A DNA stretch of 64,000 nucleotides. It comes from Polytrichum commune (lineage: Eukaryota; Streptophyta; Polytrichopsida; Polytrichales; Polytrichaceae). A model generated the notes under the pieces. That model had not been told where the DNA came from, searched no databases, and saw only the letters and a list, made by a program, of their open reading frames with translations. A program made the position numbers and the translations under genes. Positions 1-12,000 of the stretch are shown in pieces. Within the stretch, counting starts at the first letter, position 1, and the number at the start of each line of letters is the position of its first letter. The stretch is from the NCBI GenBank assembly GCA_950295325.1, contig OX485803.1:71563554-71627553 (forward strand), given 5' to 3'.

Positions 1-342
1 ATTTGTTCATTTTCTACCTTCTTCCCTTCTTCTTCTTCTTCCCTTATTTCCTCTTAACAACAATAACATTTGGCCAAAAAGAAGAAGATTGAAATGTCAT
101 GGTCCCCTGACATTTGCAACAAGAGAAGAGGTTTTATCTCTCTCATTGCAAAACCCATTTGACCATGACAATGGATAATGTAGGCCTGAAAATAGGCCTT
201 CTAGGGAGCTCAAGTTCCATGATTACTCTCACATTTTATTTTCTTGATGTAAACCGAAGTGGTTCCAGGATGAGTTCAACGGCCAATCACATATTTTGGA
301 AGAGCAAGAGACAACTTCATGGTCCATGATGTAAACATCCCC
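1..342. mobile_element. Tourist/PIF-Harbinger-like element, right part (window starts inside it)
   Basis: The first 342 bases are the reverse complement of the left half of the element at 6577-7304. They contain the same GAAGAAG-rich stretch and the same segment around 'GGATAATGTAGG'. They end in the same terminus, ATGTAAACATCCCC, followed by TTA at 343-345. A TTA target site and termini beginning GGG fit the PIF/Harbinger (Tourist) superfamily. No transposase is encoded; the small reading frame at 114-329 is incidental. The left end lies outside the window. Confidence 0.7.
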
Positions 343-1499
343 TTACGAACATAATTAAACCAATGATTTTTATTTCGAATTTTCAAGAGACAAGCATTGG
401 CTACAACTGTTGGAGTGATGAAGCCAAATATGGATGGTTATACAATACCTCATCCAAAAATATACACATCTATCCAAATTGTTGACAATTCCATCCAACA
501 TTTATGATTGTAAGGATATTTCTAGCTAGTTCATTCCAAACATCATGGAATAATCATATGATTGTATATTTTCTATGTTTAGAAACACAAATCACATGTG
601 CATGGCCGGATTCAAAATCATTGAATCCAACATTAGTAAGTTAGAGCCATGTCTTTCTTCCATACAATGGGTGGTGTGGAGCTCTAGCATCTACTTGGCC
701 ATGTGGACCAAAATCACTCATAAGAGCTCCGTACAAGTCCAACGACATTGGCATGGAGACATGAAGTTCTTATGAGGATTATAAAATGGCTCCACAACAA
801 AGCCATGATGGACGGTGGATTATGACATCATGGCACATGTTGCTCATAGTGGTGCTCATGATTTGCAAGAAGTAAATTGGTAGAATATATGCTAGATAGA
901 CAAATATATGGAATTCGACTAAATTGATCCGCCAAGTAAATGCAAGTTACCAAATAGGCACACTAATATGTGCCACTATTTCTTGGGATTGCTAAAGGGA
1001 TGAAACCAAAAAAAGAAATAGAAAAGAAAATAGTAATATGATTTTGATCCAAGGTAAACCGCATGGGTAAAGTGGCATCTTATTTGTGAGGAAAACCTAA
1101 TTGCACGTATCACTTATGATAAAGATGCCATGCACTTAGAGTCACTTTGCACATGAGAGTGAAGGCTCGTGGCCTTTGCATTTTAAGATCTCTCATTAGG
1201 CTAAAAAACCAAGACAATCTAAGTTCACTAGGAGGTGAAGGTCTAAGGACCCAAAGCAATTACCATGATGAAAAACCTATGTGGATTTATGGATGACAAA
1301 CTATGGATATTGTTTCCAAGAGATAGCTTGACACAAATTCCAGTAGACCGTGTTAGAGTCAAGGGCCTTAGACAACTAGAACAACCTTTGGATGAGAATC
1401 AAGGGCCCTCACAATTAGAGTAGAAGATGACATCAAGTGGGCAAGACTAGCCACACACACCAATCACAACTCCACTACAAATATTATCATCACACAGGA
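343..1499. other. Intergenic, no gene recognised
   Basis: AT-rich DNA with many stop codons in all frames. Phrases such as 'gagggcccttggatgatt' recur near 1380 and 4100, suggesting old dispersed repeats. The frame at 575-775 shows no recognisable domain and I do not treat it as a gene. Confidence 0.6.
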
Positions 1500-3330
1500 T
1501 GATTGGACAAAAATCCAATCAACCCGTTTCAACAACCACATGTAACTCTTATACTTATCATCTCACCCCTCACTTTTCAATACATCGAAACATTGCCCTT
1601 CTCTCCATACTACAACAACAAAGAACCCCTATTCATCTCCATTCTAATACTCTCCCACACACCCACCACACAACAAATACCCACCTTCCTCCAACAAATG
1701 CCTCCAATACTCCTCCCCACTTGCACCATCTACCCCACCCCCTCCCACCAACCATAACATCAATCCTCCCCCTACATTTCCCACTTGTCCAATCCTACTA
1801 TACAGATGGCTCATTCACACCACCATATGAAGAAGGAAGAGGCAATATCATAGGAACCGGACTTTTCAATGGATTGTTACAAGTCAATATCGTTGCTCGC
1901 CTACATGGATACCCCGGTATTCTCAAAGCATAATTATAAGCACTACTAATCACCAGGAACACACCAAAACGCTCCCAACAGATACATTCGTATTCACAAA
2001 CAACCTTGACAACATATATCTTCTCCTCAATCACATTAGAAACCCATCCTCCCAATACAACCACCTAGATAAGCTCCTCATAACCCGAATAATAAATACA
2101 CTGAAAACCTCCCACCAAAATATCATCATCTACAAAGTCATAGCTCACACGAACATCGTTGGGAACGACAAGGTTGATTAAGTGGCCAAACAAGGAGTAT
2201 AACAACCTTGCATTGTAGAAACCCCTTTCCACCTCATCGGCCATCGGACACCGTATTATCCATCTATCCCCTTGACATCCACACAACGTGATGGTTGAGT
2301 TTGCAACCTCAAAAACTACATAGAAAAAATAATATGTAAGTGCATTCATCTCCCATGTAAACAGATGCAATACCCTATATAGACAAATGAGCCTCCAACA
2401 CAAACATACGCATAAAATGGTCGAATATAGAATGGGATGCCCTTGGATTACCAATGCGCAGATAACACAAACCCTCAAACTTAGATATGGAAAATACTTA
2501 AGGAACTACCGAAAAACCACATCCTCAAACAATATGTGCATAGGTCACATCTTGCTTGAGGATGCAACCTATGCACATCCCACCAAAATGACACATGCAT
2601 CCACTTACTACCATGTTGCATTAATAAACACATAAACAATCTAAGGATAAACCGACACAATAAAGTTGTACACGCACTAATGAACACACTACTAGCCCAC
2701 CCCACAATCCATTGTCTCACCCTAATAAATACCATAAACATTAAATATTGCACACCTGTCAACACCAAACCCTTATGGTTGTTCCCATGCACATGCTATC
2801 TACCAAGATGTAAATGCCTAGTTCAGCTTAAACATGATATATTATGCATCTTAGGAGCCCCACCTATAAATAAACCACCCTTCACACCCAACCCAAACCT
2901 CAAAGTACAAATAATTGAATCACTCACTTCAACGATAGATTTCCCGCAACAAACCACCAACCAAAAACTTGATAAATAAGTTGTTCTCCACCCACTCCTA
3001 TCCCAACTAGGCTGGATTGTACCAACACCCATTATAATCATGGCAAGAATGAGGGGCACTATACACACAACAACTATTAAAACTCCTTCAAGACCTACAA
3101 ATCCCCAAATCCAAAATCCATAAACTAATGGAATCTTGCCCCCAAATTGCTATAAGGTACCTAACACACATAATCAATAGCAAAAGGAAACTAGAAAAGA
3201 AACAAGCCCCGATCCCACTTGACTAAACACTTACATACGAACAATATAACCCTAAACTAACATAAAACACATAACTCTGACACTAACCCCACTCTCATGC
3301 TCTCGCAGACATGAGAGAGGAGACATAGAA
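1500..3330 (+). mobile_element. Decayed 3' part of a LINE related to the one at 31.1-43.6 kb
   Basis: Fragments in several frames match the C-terminal third of the large LINE's ORF2. At about 1786-1933 there is an RNase H start (YYTDGSF, then G.G..N and RLHGYPGIL). At about 2141-2170 lies the RNase H end (AHTNI.GN). At about 2560-2620 lies the CCHC-knuckle region. At 2760-2990 is the conserved tail (WLFPCTC, RCKC, L.HDILCI.G). Frameshifts and stops break all of it. The copy lies in the opposite orientation to the large element and is 5'-truncated. Near its 3' end, CTCTCATG (3292-3299) and CATGAGAG (3310-3317) can form a hairpin. It appears much older than the large copy. Confidence 0.8.
1786..1935 (+). 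pseudogene. RNase H fragment of a LINE
   Basis: An open stretch encodes YYTDGSF followed by a Gly-rich strand and RLHGYPGIL, then a TAA. It matches the start of RNase H in the large LINE (YYTDGSFMPP...ERLPGLQNIL). The first catalytic Asp is present. The next motif, with the catalytic Glu, is lost at the stop. Non-functional remnant. Confidence 0.75.
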
Positions 3331-4597
3331 CGAACATTGCATATCAGGGTAAAAGATTGTAACGTTTCTTTTTCTTTTTCTTTTTGCCGATGGAGTCATG
3401 ATCGGGAGTAATGTACGGTCACGGTCCTCATGTGTGAAGTGACCCTTGCTTGTTGACGGTTTTAAAATGCAAATTAGGTGTCGCCGAAAGCAATAGGTGT
3501 TGGCATTGAAATCCTAAGACCTAAAAATAAATGTGCATCAAGGGCAAGGTTGGTGAATGGATAATAAATAGCATAAATTGCCCTTCTATCTTGGCCAGTA
3601 CTTGATGCGACATGGGAGCCATCAATGTTGTGCCGAGATAATTATACGGAGACAACTTGACTTTGTCAAAGCCTTCAAAATCGTTCTTCACAATCGCTTG
3701 AAACATGAAAGTAACAATTTTTCACTAGGCAATGTTGCGTTCCCCCCCCCCCCCCAATCGGGAAAGCTTAGGTTCATTAAGGGCACTTTACACTAGAGCT
3801 TGAGGGCCCTTGGCCCATGATATATAAATCACATGATTGGTCGAAAAGTCAGTCCACATTCACTTTACACACTAGACTTTGAAGGTTGGAGGGACCAAAG
3901 AGGTTCGAATGGATGAAAAACCTACATTGCAGCGAGTGGATGATGTGTCATGGTCAATCGGGTATTGTGTTAGGCCTATTGAAAAGAGGTGGGTCTAATG
4001 CAAAATTAAGGGTTGTGGCAATCAATTATATTGTCATGATGGAGACTTGAACCCAAAGATATGTTGTAGTATCTCAACATGGTCCACTTTCAATTTAGAC
4101 TAAGCTTGAGGGCCCGTCAATTGCAACATCAAATTTATAATCCCGATGGTACAACCTTTGGATGATTTCCAAGGTCCCTCAATTTTCATGGTCACGGCTC
4201 TTGGTTTGTGTGTCAAGCGGCCCTATGTTGGTTGCAAATTATTAGTGACAAATTGGGGCCTATGAGAATAAATATTGTATTTCATATCATATCATATTTA
4301 GTGTCACCGTGGTAACTTTTCCGATTGACACTTTCATGAATAAGTTTGTCATTCCAACAAAAGTCCTTTAGTTCATCCACTGTTACTTTGATGTACTCTA
4401 CATCCTAACATATTTTGTGATGAAACATTGTCATGGATGATGGAAACTTGGATGAAAAATCAATCACTAAGTGATGGTAATTGCAACATTGTAAATCCAT
4501 GATTCCCCCAAAAAATTACAAGGAATAACAAAGGATGTGAGGTTTACATTTAGTGTGGGTGGCACTACATAGACGGTTTACAATTAGTTTTAAGCAA
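3331..4597. other. Intergenic, simple repeats only
   Basis: Holds a TTTTTC-type simple repeat near 3366-3390 and a C14-15 run near 3741-3755. Otherwise it is AT-rich sequence with no convincing gene. The frame at 3578-3796 crosses the poly-C run and has no domain. Confidence 0.6.
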
Positions 4598-4805
4598 GAC
4601 AAATAGGTTGAGTTTGAGAAATAACTAGTTGAAGTTCAAGACTTTAGGAAAACTACCGATCAACTTAGAGGAATCTATAGAATATACCTCAAATTAATAA
4701 AGAAATACCGCAAGATCACAACATGTAACTGGTTGGACTTGGCTGAAACTACTATGATGTTGACCAATTATGTCCAAATATCTTCCCGGACACTGGTCCC
4801 TTAGT
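4598..4805 (+). repeat. Dispersed repeat family R1, copy 1
   Basis: Shares ordered blocks with 15.5-15.7 kb (-), 25.77-25.96 kb (-), 27.41-27.60 kb (+) and 59.58-59.90 kb (+). The blocks are 'gaaataactagttga', 'gaatatacctcaaattaata', 'gaccaattatgtccaaa' and 'cttcccggacactg'. Family unknown, non-coding. Divergence between copies shows they are old. Confidence 0.65.
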
Positions 4806-4848
4806 CTATCATTAGACAATCATTATAGTAATTAACTCGAGAACATGA

Positions 4849-4992
4849 CATTATTTAGATCCATAACAATGTTATGTGGGACTATTCCACATAATATTCC
4901 CGGATATTCCACACATTCCGTCTGAATGTGGTGAATATTATGTGGAATATTGTTGTCAGTCCCACACAACATTGTTATGGATTTGAATAATG
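4849..4992. mobile_element. 144-bp palindromic MITE
   Basis: The two halves are near-perfect inverted repeats. The left arm begins CATTATTTAGATCCATAACA and the right arm ends with its complement, ...TTATGGATTTGAATAATG. The centre holds 'cacattccgtctgaatgtg'. The whole unit would fold into one hairpin. A related copy sits at about 59697-59821. No coding capacity. The superfamily cannot be assigned with confidence. Confidence 0.7.
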
Positions 4993-5359
4993 TTATGAAT
5001 TTGATCTATACAATTGATTGTTTAGAATGCCATGCCGGTTTAATTTTAAACTAACTCACCAGAAGAGGGGCATGTGCCATTCAAAGAAGGCTTCCCCCAT
5101 AATAATGTAGGGAGGAATTTTTGAGAAAGCTTTCAAGATTTATGGGAACAATCATAAGATGATACACTATAAGCACGTGTTGATGCAATTCTTGTTCCAA
5201 AAACTCAAAACAATTGATCATCAACAACGGCATGTTGAGTGGATGGTGCAGGGATGGCTTTGTACATTCATTCACGTGCATGAGTGTAATGGGTATCAGA
5301 TCGGGGTATGACAACTTTGAAGTAGTTCCTTTTATATTTGAACTCCCTTTCTAATCAAA

Positions 5360-6366
5360 CAAGAAAATGGTAGAACTCGCGGTAGAACCATGAGGCTCTG
5401 TCCTTTATTATGAAAGACTATAATTGTAGTTGTCCACTTTACTCATGCCAATCCATGTCTATTCACTATACCAAACCTTTCTTGGATTTTGTGCACCTTC
5501 TTCTCAAATACAAGTCAAGGATTGAAGCTACTAATTTATCAACCGAATTTTTTAAAATAAATAATCAAGAACTACCAAAATAACTATAGTTAACTAGATT
5601 TCTTTCAATGCATTTTAGGGAGCACTTATATATATATATGTATAAACTATAGTTAACATCCACATTACATAAAGCAGACCAAAAATAACAAGAACAAGTA
5701 ACGTCCAAGTGTGAACACAAAGTGGTTAGGAAATTTGCTCTTGAAACGAAGAAGTTGATGCATAGTCTATGTCCTACAGACAGAGCCAACAAATGTATCT
5801 AAATGATGTATGGTTGTATCTAGAGCTAGGAACGGGATACCGAACATACATGTGTTCACAAGACATTGGATAAATGCTTGAGATTTGGTAACCATCTTAA
5901 GCTCAATCATCGACAATTTTTTTGTTTTGTTGGCTCTGTCTGTAGGACAGAGGTCTTCGTTTCAAGAGCAAATTTCCTAACCACTTTGCGTTCATACTTG
6001 GACGTTACTTGTTCTTGTTATTTTTGGTCCACTTTATTTAATGTGGATGTTAACTATAATTATATATGTATATGTGTGTGTGTGTATATATATATATATG
6101 TATGTATATATAGAACTATAATTGCTCCCTAAAATGCATTGAAAGAAATCTAGTTAACTATAGTTATTTCGGCAGTTCTTGATTATTTATTCTAAAAATT
6201 TCGGGTGATGTCAAAATCCTTGACCTGCATTTGAGAAGAAGGTGCACAAAATCCAAGAAAGGTTTGGTATAGTAAATAGCCATGGATTGGCATGAGCAAA
6301 GTGGACAACTATAATTGTAGTCTTTCATAGTAAAGGACAGAGCCTCACGGTTCTACCGTTTTCTTG
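5360..6366. repeat. Long inverted repeat, arms about 435 bp, spacer about 133 bp
   Basis: The arm at 5360-5793 is the reverse complement of 5927-6366 with scattered mismatches. Landmarks are 'gaggctctgtcctttatta' (outer), 'ggattttgtgcaccttctt', 'actatagttaactagattt' and 'cctacagacagagccaac' (inner). Each arm contains an AT dinucleotide tract of a different length. A transcript would form a long, nearly perfect hairpin. This could be a foldback transposon or a local inverted duplication. It shares the 'actatagttaactag' motif with family R2 (15.72-16.23 and 52.06-52.74 kb). The reading frames at 5565-5792 (-) and 5866-6132 (+) are the same arm sequence, not genes. Confidence 0.85.
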
Positions 6367-6576
6367 TTGAATAAATACACGATTCTAAAAATTGTGAGAA
6401 AAATGGCGATGGCCACGATTTGGAATTGTCAATCATCTCATCTTGCATTGATTGTGCGTTTTGTATCCTATGCAAAGTGGGCACATAGTTTAAAGTGTCC
6501 ATTTAATGCTCACTTAAATCACCTTAGGGGAGCCAACCAACACGGGAGGGGAACACCATGAATCGTAGCTTACTTA

Positions 6577-7304
6577 GGGAATGTTTACATCGTGGACCAT
6601 GAAGTCGTCCCTTGCTCCTCTAAACTCTGCGATTTGGCCATTGAACTCGTCGTGGGACCATTTCGGTTTACATCAAGGGAAAAAAAAATGTAGGAGTAAC
6701 CATGAAACTTGAGGTCCCCAAAAGGCTTATTTTCAAGCCTACATTATCCGTTGTCACGGTCCAACGGGTTTTGCAGTGGGAGAGGCAAAAGAGGTTCTAT
6801 CACTGCAAATGCCAGGGGACCATGGCAGAGAAACGCCGTTTTAATATTTTTTAAATTTAGCCCGAACGATTCCATAGTTATGAGGAAAGTAGGGAAGAAG
6901 AAGGGGAAAGGTCAAGCATGAAGAAAATTCTGAATTTTTTTATTTGTGAACACACTGTATATAAAAGAAATCAACACGTCCATTCTTTTGTTTTAAAATT
7001 TAGCCCGAATGTTTCCATAGTTATGAGGAAAGAAGGGAAAAAGAAGGTGAAAGGTCAAACATGAAGAAAATTCTCAATTTTTTTGATTTTGAACACATTG
7101 TATATAAAAAAAAAATTAACACATCCATGTTTTGGTGTATGGTCACTTCTCTTGGTCCATGTTCAGTTTACACCTAGTCAGGGGCCCAAAGACTTTAAGA
7201 ATGCATTTTTTATTTATTTTATTTTATAGAAATGTGACCATTGGAAAATGCCGTCTGACATGGGACAACTACTTCATGGTTCGTGATATGATGTAAACAA
7301 CCCC
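6577..7304. mobile_element. Complete Tourist/PIF-Harbinger-like MITE (728 bp)
   Basis: Termini are GGGAATGTTTACATC at 6577 and GATGTAAACAACCCC ending at 7304. Both are flanked by TTA (6574-6576 and 7305-7307). The inverted similarity continues inward through 'ACCATGAAGT'. TTA target sites and GGG ends are typical of PIF/Harbinger. No transposase is encoded, so it would be mobilised in trans. A tandem duplication of about 144 bp fills the middle. Confidence 0.8.
6845..7132. repeat. Two tandem 144-bp units inside the Tourist-like element
   Basis: Both units contain 'aaatttagcccgaa', 'tccatagttatgaggaaag', 'catgaagaaaattct' and 'gtatataaa' in the same order. They differ at scattered bases and in A-run length. 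The part of the sister copy visible at 1-342 ends before this segment could be compared. Confidence 0.8.
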
Positions 7305-9081
7305 TTAACCGCAGTTAACGGTAAAGTAACCGGGGATGAGTCAGGGCCTGGCAATGCCCGTCATCACTCCCTCGCAGCTTCTTCTTGTGTGTATGAATGC
7401 CAATTGCGTTGAAGGTGTTGTCCTGGAGCTCGCTCACGTCCGTCGTTGCATCATCGCCTCCCCACGACTTCACGTAACTTAAGTGAGTAAGTAAGTACGC
7501 TCTTACACTCCCCTTCCATTGCACCCATCTTTCACTCGAGCTTTGTGTGACCGGATTTGGTGCAGATTTGCCTTGTCTCGAGGAGTTTGAGGTCGTATTC
7601 CCCCCAGCTGTTCTGTCTTTCTAGGTCTTCCGCTCTCTGCAATGCAATATAAATTAGTGCAACAGCGATCCAGGTCGGAGTGTCGAGGTTGAGTGAGTGG
7701 AAGTAAGAGCAGAGGTCGGCCCTCGTCTCAGATCCGATAATTGTCAGGTCTGTCAACTTAGCGCTGCGTTGATCCCTATGAGGTTTTAATCTTCGAACTG
7801 CAACACTAATTGTTAGTTTATTATTTCTTATCCTTTCCATTGGCGCGCTGTTCGCCAGTGTTGATTGTTCCATTCCTTTGTGCTTTGGAAGTTTTAGTTA
7901 AAGAAAGGTTTCCTTAATATTCTTTCATCCGTGTTAATTGGATGCTTCTGTCCAGATCTGTAGCGCTATATACATTTCAGAGAGTACGAATTAAGTATTC
8001 CAGTAGTGCATGTGCTTGATTGGTAATGTACAAGCACTCCCTCCCCTCCTTGGCAGTACCTTCTTTCTCAGGGCTGAGATGTCTCGCAATTTTGGTTGAT
8101 GAATTTTGTAACATAAGGTTCCAGCTTCCATCACGTGTAGATGTTTATCTTGATGCTCTGAAGCTGGGAAACAGATAAAAATCCTGTGTTCCTCTTAACT
8201 TGGTGTCATCTTGAGCTTTGATTCCCTTGGCACCTGAAGGATTATCACTCGACATTTGATTACACCTGGGTTTGGTTGTCATCTTAATCATATTATCCTT
8301 GATTGCTGCTTGCCAAGCTGTTAGCTTATTCTTGAGTTTATAGCTGTCTAGCTAAAAATTATGTACATCATCGGGTTGCGTCTCCGGTTTTATACAGATG
8401 ACACCATAAAATCAATCAATCCTGATGCTGACATTCTTTATAGATAACCCTTTCTAAACATGAACTTTACGTGAAGCGGACACTTTTCAAAGTCTTCTGA
8501 TTGATATCTCAAAGGTTGAAGCTGGACAGAAACCGTTAATAAGACCCAAAGACGGAGCAGTGCATTACCATCTCTTTATTCAGTGTGTCACACAACTGAA
8601 CTACTACGTTGTTACACCGGATATGTGACCGTGGATGGAATTGAGTGTTGTAAGGGTTTAGAGGTCTATCCATATCTATGCAAATAAGCTACATGTTGAG
8701 AATCTCCAATTACATCTGTTTACACCTGTCTTTCTGTTACCTGGTGACCCACACTTTGCATTATTTGATGACATTATTTTCTGCAAAGATGTGGGGCACC
8801 TCCTGATTTGTTTCCCGACACTTCAGCTGCATAGCCGACCGATATTGGCCCTCCCTCTTTCTTCGTTTCACATGTTTGTGGCTCATGAGAAATAAAGCTA
8901 CTTATGAGAGAGTAGTGAGCGACTAAATGAGAATACGTTGCATCTAAATCCAATAAGTTTTCTAATTCACATATCTGGTTCATGAGAGAACATAGGAGTT
9001 GCAGAGGATGGAGTTTGGAATACTTTTAGAAAAGGCTGATGTAATTTGTTGGTATTTTATTTAGAATTGAGCCAGCGCAGG
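7305..9081 (+). promoter_or_regulatory. Upstream and probable leader region of the UXS gene
   Basis: Between the MITE and the UXS start codon the DNA is less AT-rich and free of recognisable repeats. It probably holds the promoter, the 5' untranslated exon and perhaps a leader intron. The sequence 'gagccagcgcag' ends one base before the ATG at 9082 and could be a 3' splice site. The antisense frames at 7315-7524 and 7532-7873 have no recognisable domain. Exact transcription start and leader exon are not determinable by eye. Confidence 0.4.
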
Positions 9082-12000
9082 ATGACAACCCACTCAGGCA
9101 ATCCGGATGGCTCAATAAAAGCGCCACCTGCCCCTTCACCCTATCGGCAGTCCAAGTTTACAGCTGTATGCTCTCCTTCCTGTATTCTGTTTGAGAATAG
9201 TCCTGTTTTGGAAGCCTTTCACAAATTGGGCTCAAGGTTTTATGGATTGTGTCTGCATTTGTCAAATTTTCACTCAGGAACACGCAGAGGGCTGCATGCA
9301 GTAGGCATGCGTCATCTGTTATTTAAGCATTATATTTGGACTAAAACATGTCAGAGACTGAGTTGTCTACAGATCACAAACAACTGAGGATGTACTTGTT
9401 ATGCAGGACTTTTAATGTAAAGTAAGATTATAGGTATTTGGTGTAATGTAAATAATCTTGCATTCAGTCTTTAGTTTGCTAGAATGCTTGAAAGTCCCTT
9501 GAGGCTTATAACAGAGGAAGTTTGACTTGTATTACATCTACTATGTTTCGCCACCCAGAATAAAGTTTGATAATTTTTTCATGTTGATCTTTTTGACAGT
9601 CGAAGATGAGAATTCTTGTTACTGGAGGAGCTGGTTTCATAGGGTCCCATCTTGTCGATAGACTCATGGAAGAAGGCACAAATGAGGTTCTTTCTTTTCC
9701 TTGAGCGTTGATGCTATCTGTGACTAAGCGTTTCCACTCACATGTTGTATCTCTAGGGATCTAATGTTGCTTTTAGATAAGAGCATCCTTGTTGTGATAA
9801 AGATCTGTGGATAGTTCCTGAGATAAATCTGCCTCCGTCCTTGGTGTTGGCTGAAGGATTATTCAATGACTGAAGCATGCAAACTCAGAATGTGTACAAG
9901 GTGTTTAAAATGTTCTACACTGTAATTGATGGCCCTGAACTACTATCCTAGCTGTTTTTATTTTGATCATTTACAATGTCACTGTCCACTTTTACAGATG
10001 GATACCACTGTTCATATACAAAAATGGAAGGACCTGCCAGAAATGCAAATGAGTGGAATTTTAGTTTCTCAATTTTGAAAGGTGGAGGTGTATGTGGCCC
10101 TAACTTGAAGAGGATGAAGTATGATGTAGGTCATCGTGGCTGACAACTTCTTCTCTGGTACAAAGGACAACCTAAAACGATGGATTGGTCACCCAGATTT
10201 TGAGCTTATTCGACATGGTCTGCCTCTTCTCATCTGACATGATAGACAAGATATTGACTTGTCTTGTGTCTCTTATTAGGATATCTTTAGAATGCTGTTC
10301 AAGAAGAGCATGAAGTTAAATGTACAGAGTCTATGAATCTTGGTATTCAACCATAGAAAAAATAGAATGTAAGGAAATAAATTGGTAGCTGAGGTTGGAT
10401 CCAATTTTGTGCAGATGTGACAGAGACACTGTTGGTGGAAGTGGATCAGATCTATCATCTGGCATGCCCAGCTTCTCCAATTTTCTACAAATATAATCCT
10501 GTCAAGGTCCTAAACTAATTCACTCTTCCTGCTGATCTGTGGTTTGCGATGATATATGATTGAATTCTACTGTCTTCTTGTCTTGTGGCTGGAGACATGA
10601 TTGTACTCTTGCAGAACACATCAAATTTGTTGAATAGAAACCTTAATCCTCTTGGCTGAGAAAACTGTTGTGTCAGCAACCCTCATCTTTGGTTTCATGT
10701 AGCAGACCATTAAGACAAACGTCATGGGCACACTCAACATGCTTGGACTAGCCAAACGTGTGGGGGCAAGGTATGCATCATTTTACAGCTGCTGGCTCAC
10801 TGTATATAGCAGTCATTGTCTTGGAGTTGGGTAAAATCTAGACTGAAATGTTTTGTGTTGTGCTCTTCTTTGCAAATATGAGGAGGTTAGATGACAGCCT
10901 TGCATTGTCCTTGTGAGGAATGAAACGGTTTAGCAACTTTGATTCAATCCACACAGCTACATTTTGAGGTTTTGTGGAGTGTGACAGGATCCTTTTAACA
11001 TCCACATCTGAAGTATATGGTGATCCCTTGGAGCATCCGCAAACAGAGGAATACTGGGGGAATGTGAATCCCATTGGTACGACAAAATTCAACCTTGTAT
11101 GTCAGTGTATTTTGCACATGCAATCTGACCTTGATAGGCTTTATGGGTTCTCCAAAGTAGAGTTGAAGCTTGAGCTCATGTGGATATATTTGGGTTTTGT
11201 ACAGGGGTAAGAAGCTGCTATGATGAGGGGAAGCGTGTGGCAGAAACCCTTATGTTTGATTACCATCGGCAACATGGCATTGGTACATAACCTTCCTCTT
11301 ATTTTTCTTTTTTCTTTTTAGGATTTGTTTTGAACATAGTTGCAAAACATTGTCTTATAAGGCTTGCACTTCCCTTTTAGTAAACATTTGCATACTATAT
11401 ATAGCAGATTTGGAAACCAGCTGTACGAGTTACTGATCCTGACTGCAAGTTCTGATTGCAGAAATTCGGGTGGCGCGAATTTTCAACACCTATGGACCTC
11501 GCATGAACATCGATGATGGGCGAGTGGTTAGCAATTTTATTGCGCAGGCATTGAGGTACTTATTGCATTCACTGACTTATTTTGCCTTGCTTGCCATAAG
11601 TTTGTGAGGAATATTTTGCTCAGAATTTTAAACTTTCAGGCTGCAGCATGTTTGTTTCATTGGGGTTATGATATGCATGAGGACCTCAGTGACCTTCCAC
11701 AGATCAGAACTCAGTCTAATTCACTATCCAATGTCTTAATTCTGCATATTCCATGAGAGAAATCTCAGAAACTTAACAAGAAACATCTACGGCTTGGATT
11801 ACATCTAGGTGGCAGTTGAGCTTAGCAGCAATCCATTTTCTTTTTCTGATAGTCTCTGGTAGTTGTCTGCAGAGGCGAGACAATGACAGTGCAAGCACCA
11901 GGCACACAAACTCGGAGTTTTTGTTATGTCTCTGACATGGTAAGTTTTTGCATACTTTATCTCTCCCAAGTACTTGTCTGTGACTTGACTGGGCGTACAA

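Noticed and set aside
7532..7873. 113-codon minus-strand frame upstream of UXS
   Set aside because: Lies in the probable UXS leader region with no recognisable domain.
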